DNA from: Thermotogota bacterium
GTDB lineage: Bacteria; Thermotogota; Thermotogae; Thermotogales; Thermotogaceae
NCBI GenBank assembly: GCA_030550515.1
Contig: JAUQPE010000024.1
Location: forward strand, 1-64,000
DNA length: 64,000 nucleotides
Direction: 5' to 3'
A program made the position numbers and the translations under genes. Positions 28,904 to 37,123 of the stretch are shown one piece after another; position 1 is the stretch's first letter; each line of letters starts with the position of its first letter. Below the pieces are notes generated by a model. It worked only from the letters and a program-made list of their open reading frames with translations. It ran no database searches and was not told the DNA's origin.

Positions 28904-29707
28904 GTGAAGGTAGAGCTGGTAGGAGTTTCACACGTCTTCAACCGCGGAACGCCCATGGAAAAAACGGCTCTTTCCGATGTAAACCTCGGAATCGAAGAGG
29001 GAGAATGTGTGTTGATAGGAGGGTGTACCGGTTCAGGGAAATCCACCCTTCTCCAGATCATGGCCTCTCTTCTGGAACCCACCTCCGGTTACGTTCTGTA
29101 CGACGGAGAAAGGAAGAAAGGTTACGAGATCAGAAGAAAGTTAGGTGTGGCGTTTCAATATCCCGAGGATCAATTCTTCGCCGAAACGGTCTACGAAGAA
29201 GTTTCGTTCGCCGTGAGAAACTTCTACCCAGGAGAGGACCCCACACCGTTCGTCAAGAGGGCCCTCGAATTTGTGGGACTCGACTACGAGGAATACAAAG
29301 ATAGATCGCCGTTTTTCCTTTCGGGTGGGGAAAAAAGACGCGTGGCCATCGCTTCGGTCATAGTCCACGACCCGGAGGTGCTCCTCTTCGACGAACCATT
29401 CGTGGGGTTAGACTCGGAAGGCAGGCACGATTTGGTGGAAATCATCAAGAGAGGAAAGGAGAAAGGGAAGACGATAGTGGTCGTTTCTCACAATCCGGAA
29501 GTGATCTTTCCCGTCGTGGACAGGGTGATCTTCCTGGAAAAGGGAAGGGTCGCGTTCGACGGCGGAAAAGGAGAATTCCTGATGCGGTACGAGAAGTATC
29601 TCACCCCAAGGTTGTCCCTGATGCGGAAGTTACTCCTGAAAGGTGAAGATCCATTCCAACTGGACGAAAGTGCCGTCTTGGAAAGGGCGTGCGAACTGTG
29701 CGAATAG
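28904..29707 (+). CDS. ecfA: ECF transporter ATPase (EcfA type)
   Basis: One of the two ATPases of an energy-coupling-factor vitamin importer. 267 residues: Walker A GGCTGSGKSTLLQ near 42, Q-loop AFQYPEDQFFAETV (typical of EcfA), signature FLSGGEKRRVAIAS, Walker B VLLFDEPFVGLD and H-loop VVSHNPE. No EcfT or S component adjoins, as in T. maritima where ECF genes are scattered. The GTG at 28904 is needed to keep the first beta strand; it has no ribosome site because the promoter lies directly upstream. The neighbouring birA suggests biotin as one cargo, by inference. Confidence 0.9.
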   Translation: MKVELVGVSHVFNRGTPMEKTALSDVNLGIEEGECVLIGGCTGSGKSTLLQIMASLLEPTSGYVLYDGERKKGYEIRRKLGVAFQYPEDQFFAETVYEEVSFAVRNFYPGEDPTPFVKRALEFVGLDYEEYKDRSPFFLSGGEKRRVAIASVIVHDPEVLLFDEPFVGLDSEGRHDLVEIIKRGKEKGKTIVVVSHNPEVIFPVVDRVIFLEKGRVAFDGGKGEFLMRYEKYLTPRLSLMRKLLLKGEDPFQLDESAVLERACELCE

Positions 29708-29931
29708 ACGTCTTCTTGAAAGTCGCCCTCGTCAAGAGGAGGGTGGTGGCCCAGAGGCTCCTGAGAGGGGAAAGGGTACTCGTGAATGGAAGGCCGGTGA
29801 AGCCGTCGTACGAAGTGAAAGACGGCGATGTGGTGGAAGTCCTACTTCCCGCGAAAAAGGTCATCTTGAAAGTGGTGGGAAACGGCGGATACGAAATCCT
29901 CAGGGAAGAGAAAGGGAACAGACCTTCTTGA
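29698..29931 (+). CDS. S4-domain RNA-binding protein, RqcP/YabO-like
   Basis: About 77 residues, almost entirely an S4 RNA-binding fold: MRIDVFLKVALVKRRVVAQ, GERVLVNGRPVKPSYEVKDGD, VVEVLLPAKK. Length and pattern resemble RqcP (YabO), which binds the 50S subunit in ribosome-associated quality control; Hsp15 is the alternative relative. GTG 29698 gives the conserved MRxD start and overlaps ecfA by ten bases; a GTG at 29689 is also in frame. Its 3' end overlaps convergent birA by 32 bases. Confidence 0.7.
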   Translation: MRIDVFLKVALVKRRVVAQRLLRGERVLVNGRPVKPSYEVKDGDVVEVLLPAKKVILKVVGNGGYEILREEKGNRPS

Positions 29932-30607
29932 GTTCCCCGTTACTCTCCACGAGGAGATGATCGGACGCGATTTTGACGATCCTCCCCCACTTCTCCTTTC
30001 CTTCATCCAAGAACAAGATCTCGTCCCCTTCTTTCTGCATCAACATTCCCTTCCAAACTCTCGTGAGCGCTTCTTTCTTCTTCGAATACTTTCTCAAAAG
30101 ACTGCGAGCGTACCTTAGAATCAACCTCAAAAGGGTCATCAGCTCCCACTCTTTAGACGTCAACACTTTCAAACTGATCGCTTTTTCGGCGAGTTCTTTT
30201 GGAATCTCGTTGTTCACGTTCACGCCCACCCCAACGATCAACGCCTTGACCTTTCTCCCCTCGAATATGCCTTCAGCGAGTATACCCGCCAGTTTCTTGC
30301 CGTGAACGTAGACGTCGTTGGGCCACTTGAGGTCGGCCCTCACTCCCAACCTTTCGAGCGCTCTCAGAACGGCCACGGCGAAGAGTTTGGTGTAGAAGTG
30401 TGGATCGACGCTCTGTCTTGGTTTGAAGAGCACGGAAAACCAAAGTCCCCCTCTGGGGGAATACCACCTCCTCCCCTCCCTGCCGTATCCCATGATCTGT
30501 GTGAGCGCAACCACAACCGTCCCATCCGGGAAGCGTTCGTAGTTTTCCTTCAAATAAAGGTTAGTGGAAGGTATCTCATCGAAAGTGATCAATCGCTCAC
30601 CGATCAT
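29900..30607 (-). CDS. birA: Biotin--protein ligase BirA, monofunctional
   Basis: Activates biotin with ATP and attaches it to carboxylase or decarboxylase carrier domains. 235 residues with catalytic LKWPNDVYVHGKKLAGILAE split near 95 and VVVALTQIMGYGREGRRW near 31-48. It has no N-terminal helix-turn-helix, so it cannot be a BirA-type repressor. The usual GRGRxGR reads GYGREGR here, with tyrosine replacing the first arginine. A C-terminal SH3-like domain is present. It overlaps the S4 gene tail to tail. Confidence 0.9.
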   Translation of the reverse strand: MIGERLITFDEIPSTNLYLKENYERFPDGTVVVALTQIMGYGREGRRWYSPRGGLWFSVLFKPRQSVDPHFYTKLFAVAVLRALERLGVRADLKWPNDVYVHGKKLAGILAEGIFEGRKVKALIVGVGVNVNNEIPKELAEKAISLKVLTSKEWELMTLLRLILRYARSLLRKYSKKKEALTRVWKGMLMQKEGDEILFLDEGKEKWGRIVKIASDHLLVESNGELKKVCSLSLP

Positions 30608-30624
30608 ACTTTTCCCTCTCGTGC

Positions 30625-30634
30625 TAGAATTCTA
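30625..30634. promoter_or_regulatory. Symmetric divergent promoter birA / D-cysteine desulfhydrase
   Basis: The palindrome TAGAATTCTA contains a -10 (TAGAAT) in each direction: plus strand 30625-30630 preceded by TGC, minus strand 30634-30629 preceded by TGG. Both are extended -10 elements that share two bases, so polymerase can occupy only one orientation at a time. Leaders would be about 15 bases each way. Confidence 0.5.
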
Positions 30635-30653
30635 CCAAAAAGGAGGGGAAAAG

Positions 30654-31598
30654 ATGCGTCTGGACCTCGCCTTCAAGCCGACACCTGTTCAGCACTTGAA
30701 GAGACTCTCCAAAGAGTATGGCTTCGAGTTGTACGTGAAGAGAGACGACCTAACGGAACTCGTTGGTAGCGGAAACAAGATCAGAAAACTGGAATACCTC
30801 TTCGCGGACGCACTGAGAAAAGGAGCGACAACCATTCTCACCTGTGGAGGCGTCCAATCCAACCACGCTCGAGCAACCGCATACGTGGCCCGCAGGTTCG
30901 GTCTGAGGGTGGTGCTCTTCCTGAGAAGGGGTGGAGAGAGGGAAAACGGTAACTACCTCCTCGACAGGCTCCTTGGAGCCGAAATTGTGGAGGTCACAGA
31001 GGAAGAGTACGAGAAAATCGATGAGGTGTTCGAGGAGTACAAGGGAATCTTGGAGAGGAAGGGAGAGAGGGTCTACGTCATACCGGAAGGGGGTTCCAAC
31101 TCCTTGGGGGCTTTGGGGTACTTCAACGTGGTCTTGGAACTGAACGAGCAACAGAACTTGGAAGAATTCGACGCCATCGTGTGTGCGGTGGGGAGTGGTG
31201 GCACGCTGGCGGGTCTTGTGGCTGGGTTGAATTTCCTCGGTTTGAAGTTGAAAGTGCTCGGTGTCAACGTCACGAAAAGACCCGCTTCGTTCTTTGTCGA
31301 GAAAGTGAAGGAGCTCGTCTCCGGGATGAAAGAGTACGGGCTACAACTGAACGTTTCGGAATTGAATTTCGAAGTGACAGACGAATTCCAAGGACCCGCC
31401 TACGCCGTTCCGAGCGATGAAGATGTCGCGATCATAAAGGAAGTCGCCAGCAAAGAAGCCCTCATCCTGGATCCCGTCTACACGGCGAAGGCCTTCAGGG
31501 GTATGCTCCAAACGTACGAAAACTCCGGGAAGAAGGTCCTTTTCGTTCACACTGGGGGACTCTTTGGAATATTCGCCCAAGCAAGGAGGTTGATCTGA
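30654..31598 (+). CDS. D-cysteine desulfhydrase / ACC deaminase family PLP enzyme
   Basis: Fold-type II PLP enzyme, 314 residues. KRDDLTELVGSGNKIRKLE near 25-43 contains the PLP lysine (GNKIRK), followed by CGGVQSNHARATA near 68 and the phosphate-binding VGSGGTLAG near 180. The family covers D-cysteine desulfhydrase and 1-aminocyclopropane-1-carboxylate deaminase; the former is more likely in a thermophilic anaerobe, but the sequence alone does not decide. ATG has AGGAGGGG seven bases upstream. The DUF554 gene starts immediately after the stop. Confidence 0.82.
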   Translation: MRLDLAFKPTPVQHLKRLSKEYGFELYVKRDDLTELVGSGNKIRKLEYLFADALRKGATTILTCGGVQSNHARATAYVARRFGLRVVLFLRRGGERENGNYLLDRLLGAEIVEVTEEEYEKIDEVFEEYKGILERKGERVYVIPEGGSNSLGALGYFNVVLELNEQQNLEEFDAIVCAVGSGGTLAGLVAGLNFLGLKLKVLGVNVTKRPASFFVEKVKELVSGMKEYGLQLNVSELNFEVTDEFQGPAYAVPSDEDVAIIKEVASKEALILDPVYTAKAFRGMLQTYENSGKKVLFVHTGGLFGIFAQARRLI

Positions 31599-32273
31599 AT
31601 GTTTCATTACGCCGTACTGGTGAACACCGTGGGTGTCCTGGTGGGAGCGGGATTTGGAACAATGTTCAAAAAGAGCATCCCTCAGCGCTTGAACGAGCTG
31701 CTCTTGTCCGTGGTGGGACTTTCCACGATAGGTATAGGCATAAGAATGGTGATGCAAGGGAAAGACTTCTTGATGATACTGATTTCCTTGGTTGTTGGGG
31801 GCATTTTGGGGGAACTCCTGGAACTTGAAAAGCGAATAGAGGGTATCGGTAGGAGGTTCAAGGGATCCCAAGGTTTTGCCGAGGCCTTCCTTGCTTCTTC
31901 CCTCCTGTTCTTGGTAGGTCCTATGACGATCATCGGCTCGATAAACATAGGACTCACCGGGAACGCCGAGTTGATCCTGACAAAATCCATTCTGGACACG
32001 ATCTCGGCGATGATTTTATCCGCCACGATGGGAAGTGGGGTCTTCCTGTCCGCAGGATCCGTTTTCGTGGTGCAGGGACTCTTGGTGGTGTTCTCGAAGA
32101 ACTTAACCTTTTTGATGGGTGAAAGTTTCCTCGGTGACTTCGTGGGAACGGGCGGCGTCATGGTGTTGGGACTCGGTATCAGGATCTTAAAGCTCAGGGA
32201 CGTCAAGGTGGGGAACCTCCTCCCATCTCTCCTGATGATAATCTTGATCGACTGGTTGAAAGGGCTCTTTTGA
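31599..32273 (+). CDS. DUF554 family membrane protein
   Basis: A 224-residue polytopic membrane protein with about six or seven hydrophobic segments and the family hallmark GPMTIIGSINIGLTGN near 106. DUF554 proteins (YdfK/YqgA-like) are putative transporters of unknown substrate. Zero-base spacing to the preceding PLP enzyme shows co-transcription, which hints at handling an amino acid or its breakdown product; that is inference only. Confidence 0.82.
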   Translation: MFHYAVLVNTVGVLVGAGFGTMFKKSIPQRLNELLLSVVGLSTIGIGIRMVMQGKDFLMILISLVVGGILGELLELEKRIEGIGRRFKGSQGFAEAFLASSLLFLVGPMTIIGSINIGLTGNAELILTKSILDTISAMILSATMGSGVFLSAGSVFVVQGLLVVFSKNLTFLMGESFLGDFVGTGGVMVLGLGIRILKLRDVKVGNLLPSLLMIILIDWLKGLF

Positions 32274-32287
32274 GCATCGTTAGATGT

Positions 32288-32293
32288 TATAAT
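32288..32293 (+). promoter_or_regulatory. Predicted nuoEF-like promoter (extended -10)
   Basis: TGTTATAAT in the 64-base gap is an exact extended -10, about 45 bases before the ATG at 32338, which has its own strong AAAGGGGGG-like ribosome site. Confidence 0.55.
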
Positions 32294-32337
32294 TCTTCCA
32301 AGAAAGCTCCTGCGTTCACAAAAAAGGGGGGAACGGG

Positions 32338-32811
32338 ATGAGAGAAGCCATCCTCGAGGTCATCGAGAAAGCCAGAAAGACGGCCGAGGAGAGGGATATC
32401 CTCATCAACACATTACACGAGATTCAGAGAATGTTTGGAAACTTCGTGCCGCCGGAGGCTATCGAAGTGATCTCAGAAGAACTCAAAGTCCCCCTCTCAA
32501 GGGTCTACGAGGTCCTCACCTTCTACACCATGTTCTCGACGAAGAAGAGGGGAAAATACGTGGTGAGGGTGTGCGAGAGTTTGCCTTGCCACGTGGAAGG
32601 TGGGCGTGAAATCGTGAGAGCCTTGAAAGAGGAACTGGGAATAGATTTTGGGCAGACCACCCCAGATGGTCTCTTCACTCTTGAGACCACCAGTTGCCTT
32701 GGTTTGTGCGGAGTAGCCCCCGTGATCATGGTGAACGACGAGTACTTCGGAAACGTTACACCGGAGAAGGTCAGGGAGCTTGTTAAGAAAATGAGGGGTG
32801 ATGCCAGATGA
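32338..32811 (+). CDS. NuoE/HydC-like [2Fe-2S] subunit
   Basis: A 157-residue thioredoxin-fold ferredoxin subunit. The [2Fe-2S] ligands are CESLPC near 80 and SCLGLC near 122; the N-terminal helices (INTLHEIQRMFGNFVPPEAI) are as in NuoE/HydC. It overlaps the NuoF-like gene by four bases. No other complex I genes are present, so this is an NADH-oxidising module of a soluble enzyme, most plausibly a hydrogenase or other bifurcating complex. Confidence 0.9.
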   Translation: MREAILEVIEKARKTAEERDILINTLHEIQRMFGNFVPPEAIEVISEELKVPLSRVYEVLTFYTMFSTKKRGKYVVRVCESLPCHVEGGREIVRALKEELGIDFGQTTPDGLFTLETTSCLGLCGVAPVIMVNDEYFGNVTPEKVRELVKKMRGDAR

Positions 32812-34433
32812 AACCCATCACCGTGCTGGTCTCCGTCGACTCCAACAGCGTGTTGCTCGGGGCGCGACACTTTTTGAACTATCTGAGAGATCTCGTGTAC
32901 GATCACAACCTCGGCGACGTGGTGGAGATACTGGAAACGGGGAGCATGGGTGTTTATCCAGAGGGTGTGATCGTTTCCATACTCCCAGACAACGTTTTCT
33001 ACCTCGTGAAGACGGAAGAAGACGTTCGAACGATCTTCGAAGAGCACATACTGAAGGGAAGAAGAGCCAGCAGGCTTTTGCTCGATGAAGGAAAGGTGAA
33101 GAGTTCCGTTGAGATCGAAAGGTTGACCCAGGAAACGAGGGTAGTCTTGAAGAACGTTGGAGAGATCGATCCGACCGATATAGAGGAGTACATAGCGAGG
33201 GATGGATACTTCGCCTTGGCCAAAGCCTTGCAGATGAGACCCGAAGAGGTGATAGAGGAAGTGAAGAAGAGTGGGTTGAGGGGTAGGGGAGGCGCGGGAT
33301 TCCCAACGGGTTTGAAGTGGGAGTTCACCGCAAAGGCCAAGAGCGATCAAAAATACGTCCTGTGCAACGCCGACGAAGGGGAACCTGGAACTTTCAAGGA
33401 CAGGTTGATCATGGAAGGAGATCCTCATTCCCTCATCGAAGGCATGGTGATCGCTGGATACGCCGTGGGGGCCACGAAGGGTTACATCTACATCAGGGGG
33501 GAGTACTACGGATCCATAGAGATCCTCAAGAAGGCCATCGAGCAAGCCTACGAATACGGTTTCCTTGGTGAGAACATCCTCGGGAGTGGTTTCAGTTTCG
33601 ACCTCAAGGTCAGGTTAGGTGCGGGCGCCTACGTGGCGGGAGAAGAGACCGCACTCATCGAGTCGATCGAGGGAAAACCCGCAAAACCCAGACTCAAGCC
33701 TCCCTATCCACCCACGTATGGTCTGTTCGGGAAGCCAACGGTGGTGAACAACGTCGAGACCTTCGTGAACGTTCCAAGGATCATCTTGAACGGTGCGGAT
33801 TGGTTCAGAAGTTTTGGAACCCCCTCTTCGCCCGGCACGAAGGTGTTCTCACTGGTTGGGAACGTGGTGAGGAAAGGAATTGTAGAAGTCCCAATGGGCA
33901 CGACGGTCAGAGACCTCGTTTTCAGGTTCGGCGGGGGCGTGGAGAAAGGTAGACAACTCAAAATGGTTCAGACAGGGGGAAGTGCCGGCACCTTCATAGG
34001 ACCTGACAAGTTGGACGTGCCTCTCGATTTCGATTCCTACGGAAAATATGGCGTTTCCATAGGATCTGGCGTGATCCTGGTGATAGACGACATCCACTGC
34101 GCTGTGGACCTCGCCCTTACCGTGATGCAATTTTTCGAACACGAATCCTGTGGCAAGTGCACGCCCTGCAGGGAAGGAACCAGGATGGCTGTGGATATCC
34201 TCACTCGAATCAGCAGAGGGCAAGGAAGGGAAGAGGATTTGGAATTGCTCAGAGAGATCGCCAAGAACGCAGGGGAAGCTTCTTTCTGCGGGATGGGACA
34301 GAGCGTGCCGGTACCACTTCTCTCCATACTCGATAACTTCGAGGAGGAGTTCAGGGCACACATAGGTGCCGAGAGGTGTCCAGTTGGTGTCTGCGAATTC
34401 GTCAGAACGTCCAAGAAACTGAAAGTCAAGTGA
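32808..34433 (+). CDS. NuoF/HydB-like NADH-binding flavoprotein subunit
   Basis: A 541-residue NADH/FMN subunit. After an N-terminal thioredoxin-like region (about 1-95) come the NADH/FMN motifs RGRGGAGFPTG near 158 and CNADEGEPGTFKDR near 183, GAGAYVAGEETALIES near 267, and the [4Fe-4S] site SCGKCTPC with the fourth ligand in FCGMG. Two features differ from trimeric-hydrogenase HydB: the N-terminal domain has no cysteine, so it cannot hold a [2Fe-2S] cluster, and the C-terminal two-cluster ferredoxin domain is absent (the protein ends soon after CPVGVCEF). Confidence 0.92.
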   Translation: MKPITVLVSVDSNSVLLGARHFLNYLRDLVYDHNLGDVVEILETGSMGVYPEGVIVSILPDNVFYLVKTEEDVRTIFEEHILKGRRASRLLLDEGKVKSSVEIERLTQETRVVLKNVGEIDPTDIEEYIARDGYFALAKALQMRPEEVIEEVKKSGLRGRGGAGFPTGLKWEFTAKAKSDQKYVLCNADEGEPGTFKDRLIMEGDPHSLIEGMVIAGYAVGATKGYIYIRGEYYGSIEILKKAIEQAYEYGFLGENILGSGFSFDLKVRLGAGAYVAGEETALIESIEGKPAKPRLKPPYPPTYGLFGKPTVVNNVETFVNVPRIILNGADWFRSFGTPSSPGTKVFSLVGNVVRKGIVEVPMGTTVRDLVFRFGGGVEKGRQLKMVQTGGSAGTFIGPDKLDVPLDFDSYGKYGVSIGSGVILVIDDIHCAVDLALTVMQFFEHESCGKCTPCREGTRMAVDILTRISRGQGREEDLELLREIAKNAGEASFCGMGQSVPVPLLSILDNFEEEFRAHIGAERCPVGVCEFVRTSKKLKVK

Positions 34434-34455
34434 CCGAAGAGTTGGAGGTGCTCGA

Positions 34456-35316
34456 ATGGAATTTGCGTTCTTGATAACGTTGGGCTACGCCTTCAAAGGG
34501 ATGTTCGGGGCGGAGGTTGGTGTTGTTCTTTCGAAGTTGATCGTGAATTTCACGTTGCCATCGGCCATCTTGTTCAGTTTCGCTACTTCCAGATTCGACC
34601 CATCAAAGTTTTCTTTCGCGCTGACAGCGGCTTTGAGTAACGTCACCTTGGTCTTTCTCGCCTTGACCGTGTTCTCTCGCGTGAAAGAAAAGGAAGTGAG
34701 GGTCCCGCTCCAGCTTTCCTTGATCGGTTTCAACACGGGGCTTTTCATGTATCCCTTGGCCGAAGGGCTTTGGGGTGCTCCCGCCGTCTTGAACTACGCC
34801 TTCTTCGACCTGGGAAACTCTTTCTTCATATTCGGTGTGGGCAAAGCCGTTTCTGAGGGATCGGGAGTTAAGGGGATTCTCAAGGCTTTCTCTTTTCCAC
34901 CTTTTCTCGCCGTCGTGTTGGGCTTGGCACTCAACTACTCGGGAGTTGGCCTTCCGGCGTTCGTCTTGAAAGTAATACAACACGTGAAGAACGCGAACGC
35001 TTTCTTGGTTTTTTTCCTTGTTGGATACTACCTCAACTTTCGAGCCGTCTGGAGGAGGATCGATTTGGTCAGTTTGGCGATGTTGCTGAAGTACGTCTCC
35101 GGCGTCATCATCTCTTTCTTTGCTTTGCGGTTCTTCAGCATGACACCCCTTGACGAAAAGATGCTCTTTCTCGGTCCATTGCTTCCGTCTGCCGTGATGA
35201 CGCTCGTCTACACCGTGGAGAAAGGGTACGACGGCGAATTGGCGAGTGGGTTGGTGACTCTTTCCACGGTTTTCTCTTACCTCGTCATCCTGCTGACCAA
35301 TCACCTTTGGGGGTGA
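34456..35316 (+). CDS. Auxin efflux carrier (AEC) family transporter
   Basis: A 286-residue integral membrane protein with about ten hydrophobic segments and AEC-type features: a conserved asparagine/proline half-site (KLIVNFTLPSAILFSFA near 25-41) and an equivalent C-terminal half. Bacterial AEC members export or exchange small organic acids; the substrate is not evident. ATG preceded by GGAGGTG. It ends on TGATG with the phosphodiesterase gene. Confidence 0.85.
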   Translation: MEFAFLITLGYAFKGMFGAEVGVVLSKLIVNFTLPSAILFSFATSRFDPSKFSFALTAALSNVTLVFLALTVFSRVKEKEVRVPLQLSLIGFNTGLFMYPLAEGLWGAPAVLNYAFFDLGNSFFIFGVGKAVSEGSGVKGILKAFSFPPFLAVVLGLALNYSGVGLPAFVLKVIQHVKNANAFLVFFLVGYYLNFRAVWRRIDLVSLAMLLKYVSGVIISFFALRFFSMTPLDEKMLFLGPLLPSAVMTLVYTVEKGYDGELASGLVTLSTVFSYLVILLTNHLWG

Positions 35317-35798
35317 TGACTGTGTGGTTGATCCTGAGCGACACGCACGATAACATGAGAATCCTCGAAAGAGTGGAGAATCTGATAGTGGAAAGGAAAG
35401 TACAGCGGGTGCTCCACTGCGGGGACTTCGTGGCTCCTTTCACCTTGGGAAAGATCATAAAGGACGGCGTGGACTTTCACGGGGTGTTTGGCAACAACGA
35501 CGGAGAGGTGCTTCTGCTCTCGAAGAGGTCGGATGGGAGGATCAAAAAACCCCCACTTGTTCTCGAAATCGATGGGTTGAAAGTGGTGATGATGCATGAG
35601 CCCCTCCTCGTAGAAACGCTTGCGAAATCCCAACAGTTTGACCTCGTAATCTACGGTCACACGCATCAAGTAGACCTCAGGAGAGAAGGCAAAACGATCA
35701 TAGTAAACCCAGGAGAGGCTTGCGGGTACCTCACCGGCAAGAGCACGGTTTACCTGTTCGATCCAGAAAGGGGAGAAGGGGCCATCTTAGAGCTCTGA
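35316..35798 (+). CDS. YfcE/MJ0936-type metallophosphoesterase
   Basis: Cytosolic calcineurin-like phosphodiesterase, 160 residues. The metal ligand motifs are all visible: LSDTHDN near 8, HCGDF near 36, GNND near 62, and GHTH near 113. Family members hydrolyse phosphodiesters such as cyclic nucleotides or nucleotide derivatives in vitro. ATG at 35316 shares one base with the AEC stop; an in-frame TTG at 35307 adds three residues. The last 49 bases overlap the 3' end of murC on the other strand. Confidence 0.9.
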   Translation: MTVWLILSDTHDNMRILERVENLIVERKVQRVLHCGDFVAPFTLGKIIKDGVDFHGVFGNNDGEVLLLSKRSDGRIKKPPLVLEIDGLKVVMMHEPLLVETLAKSQQFDLVIYGHTHQVDLRREGKTIIVNPGEACGYLTGKSTVYLFDPERGEGAILEL

Positions 35799-37123
35799 AG
35801 CTCCCTTATGAACTCCTTTGAAGCCTTCACTATGTCACCAGCCCCGACGAACAAGAAGACCGTGTTTCGGTCAGGTCTCAGCACTTCTTTGAGATCTGAA
35901 AGGTTCTCGACGAAAACCGCCTTCTTTCCGCCCTTGGCAAGGAAGTCCAAGATCATCCTCCCAGAGACTTTCTCCTTTTTTTCTTCGTACGCATCGTAGA
36001 CTTCTGTCACCACGATCTCATCGGCGAGAGCCAGCGCATCCGCGAGCTTCCCATCTTCCCTTTCCAACCTCGAATACCTGTGGGGCTGAAAGACCACCAC
36101 GATCTTTTCTTTGTAGAAAACTTCCTTCGTCGTCTCCAGAAGGCTTCTCACCTCATCCGAGGTGTGTGCGTAATCGTCGATCACGTACAGGCCGTTTTCC
36201 GCATCCTCGAACGAGATGGTAAACCTCCTGTAGACGTTCCTATAGGTTTCTAGCGCGGAGACCACTACCGAAAGATCGTACCCCAACGTATCCATAAGGG
36301 CGATTACGGCCAAGGCATTCAACACGTTGTGGAACCCCGGCACGTTCAGACAAAATTCCAAGAGTCTTTTACCCTTTTTTTCCACGATCACCCTCTGCTT
36401 GAACCTATCGGCAGTCCTCATTTGAAGAGTGTAATCCCCTCTCCGAACGCCGAAGGTGACTGTTCCAAAACGAGCGATGTTCTCGTCTTCTGCGTAAGTG
36501 ACAGTGACCTCGGCGTTCTTACAGATCCTCTCAAACGCACTCTTGTAGTGGTCAAGACTGTTTTGGTAGTTCTCCAAGTGATCGCCTCTGGCGTTCGTGA
36601 CTATCAAGAAGTCCGGCGTGAAGAAGCCGAATTCCTCGTTGCTCTCGTCCAGTTCGTAAACGAAAGGTCCAGTTCCCCTTTCGTAATTTCCGTGCTCGAA
36701 ATGTACGGAAATCCCTCCAAGGAAAACGGTGGGAGACAAGCTCAAATTCTTGAAGACGTGGGCGAGCATGGCAGTGGTGGTGGTTTTACCGTCTGTGCCG
36801 GTGACGGCGAACTGAGGTTTTTTCTGGTGGTTGAGGATTTCCCGGAAGAAAACCAACCTGTCCATCACTTCGACATTCTTTTCCTTGGCAAGTTCAACCT
36901 CTGGGTTGTTGATCGGAACGGCAGAAGACTTCACAACAAGGTCTGGATCCAACCAGTTGCCCCTGGAGTGTGGTACAAAGACCTTTATCCCGAACTTCCT
37001 CAGGTAAGAAGTCCTCTCCGTTTCCTCAAGGTTTGAACCGTACACTTCGTGACCCTCGAAGTACTCGTGCAAAGCTATAGAGCTCATCCCAATTCCACCG
37101 ATTCCGACAAAGTGAATTCTCAT
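35750..37123 (-). CDS. murC: UDP-N-acetylmuramate--L-alanine ligase MurC
   Basis: Adds L-Ala to UDP-MurNAc, first peptide step of peptidoglycan synthesis. 457 residues: N-terminal Rossmann GIGGIGMSSIALHE, ATP loop GTDGKTTTTAMLAH near 110 (D where most MurC have H), central motif around VYELDESNEEF, and a C-terminal domain with HRYSRLE. Last gene of the mur operon; its start overlaps murG by four bases and its end overlaps the phosphodiesterase gene by 49. Confidence 0.96.
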   Translation of the reverse strand: MRIHFVGIGGIGMSSIALHEYFEGHEVYGSNLEETERTSYLRKFGIKVFVPHSRGNWLDPDLVVKSSAVPINNPEVELAKEKNVEVMDRLVFFREILNHQKKPQFAVTGTDGKTTTTAMLAHVFKNLSLSPTVFLGGISVHFEHGNYERGTGPFVYELDESNEEFGFFTPDFLIVTNARGDHLENYQNSLDHYKSAFERICKNAEVTVTYAEDENIARFGTVTFGVRRGDYTLQMRTADRFKQRVIVEKKGKRLLEFCLNVPGFHNVLNALAVIALMDTLGYDLSVVVSALETYRNVYRRFTISFEDAENGLYVIDDYAHTSDEVRSLLETTKEVFYKEKIVVVFQPHRYSRLEREDGKLADALALADEIVVTEVYDAYEEKKEKVSGRMILDFLAKGGKKAVFVENLSDLKEVLRPDRNTVFLFVGAGDIVKASKEFIRELQSSKMAPSPLSGSNR

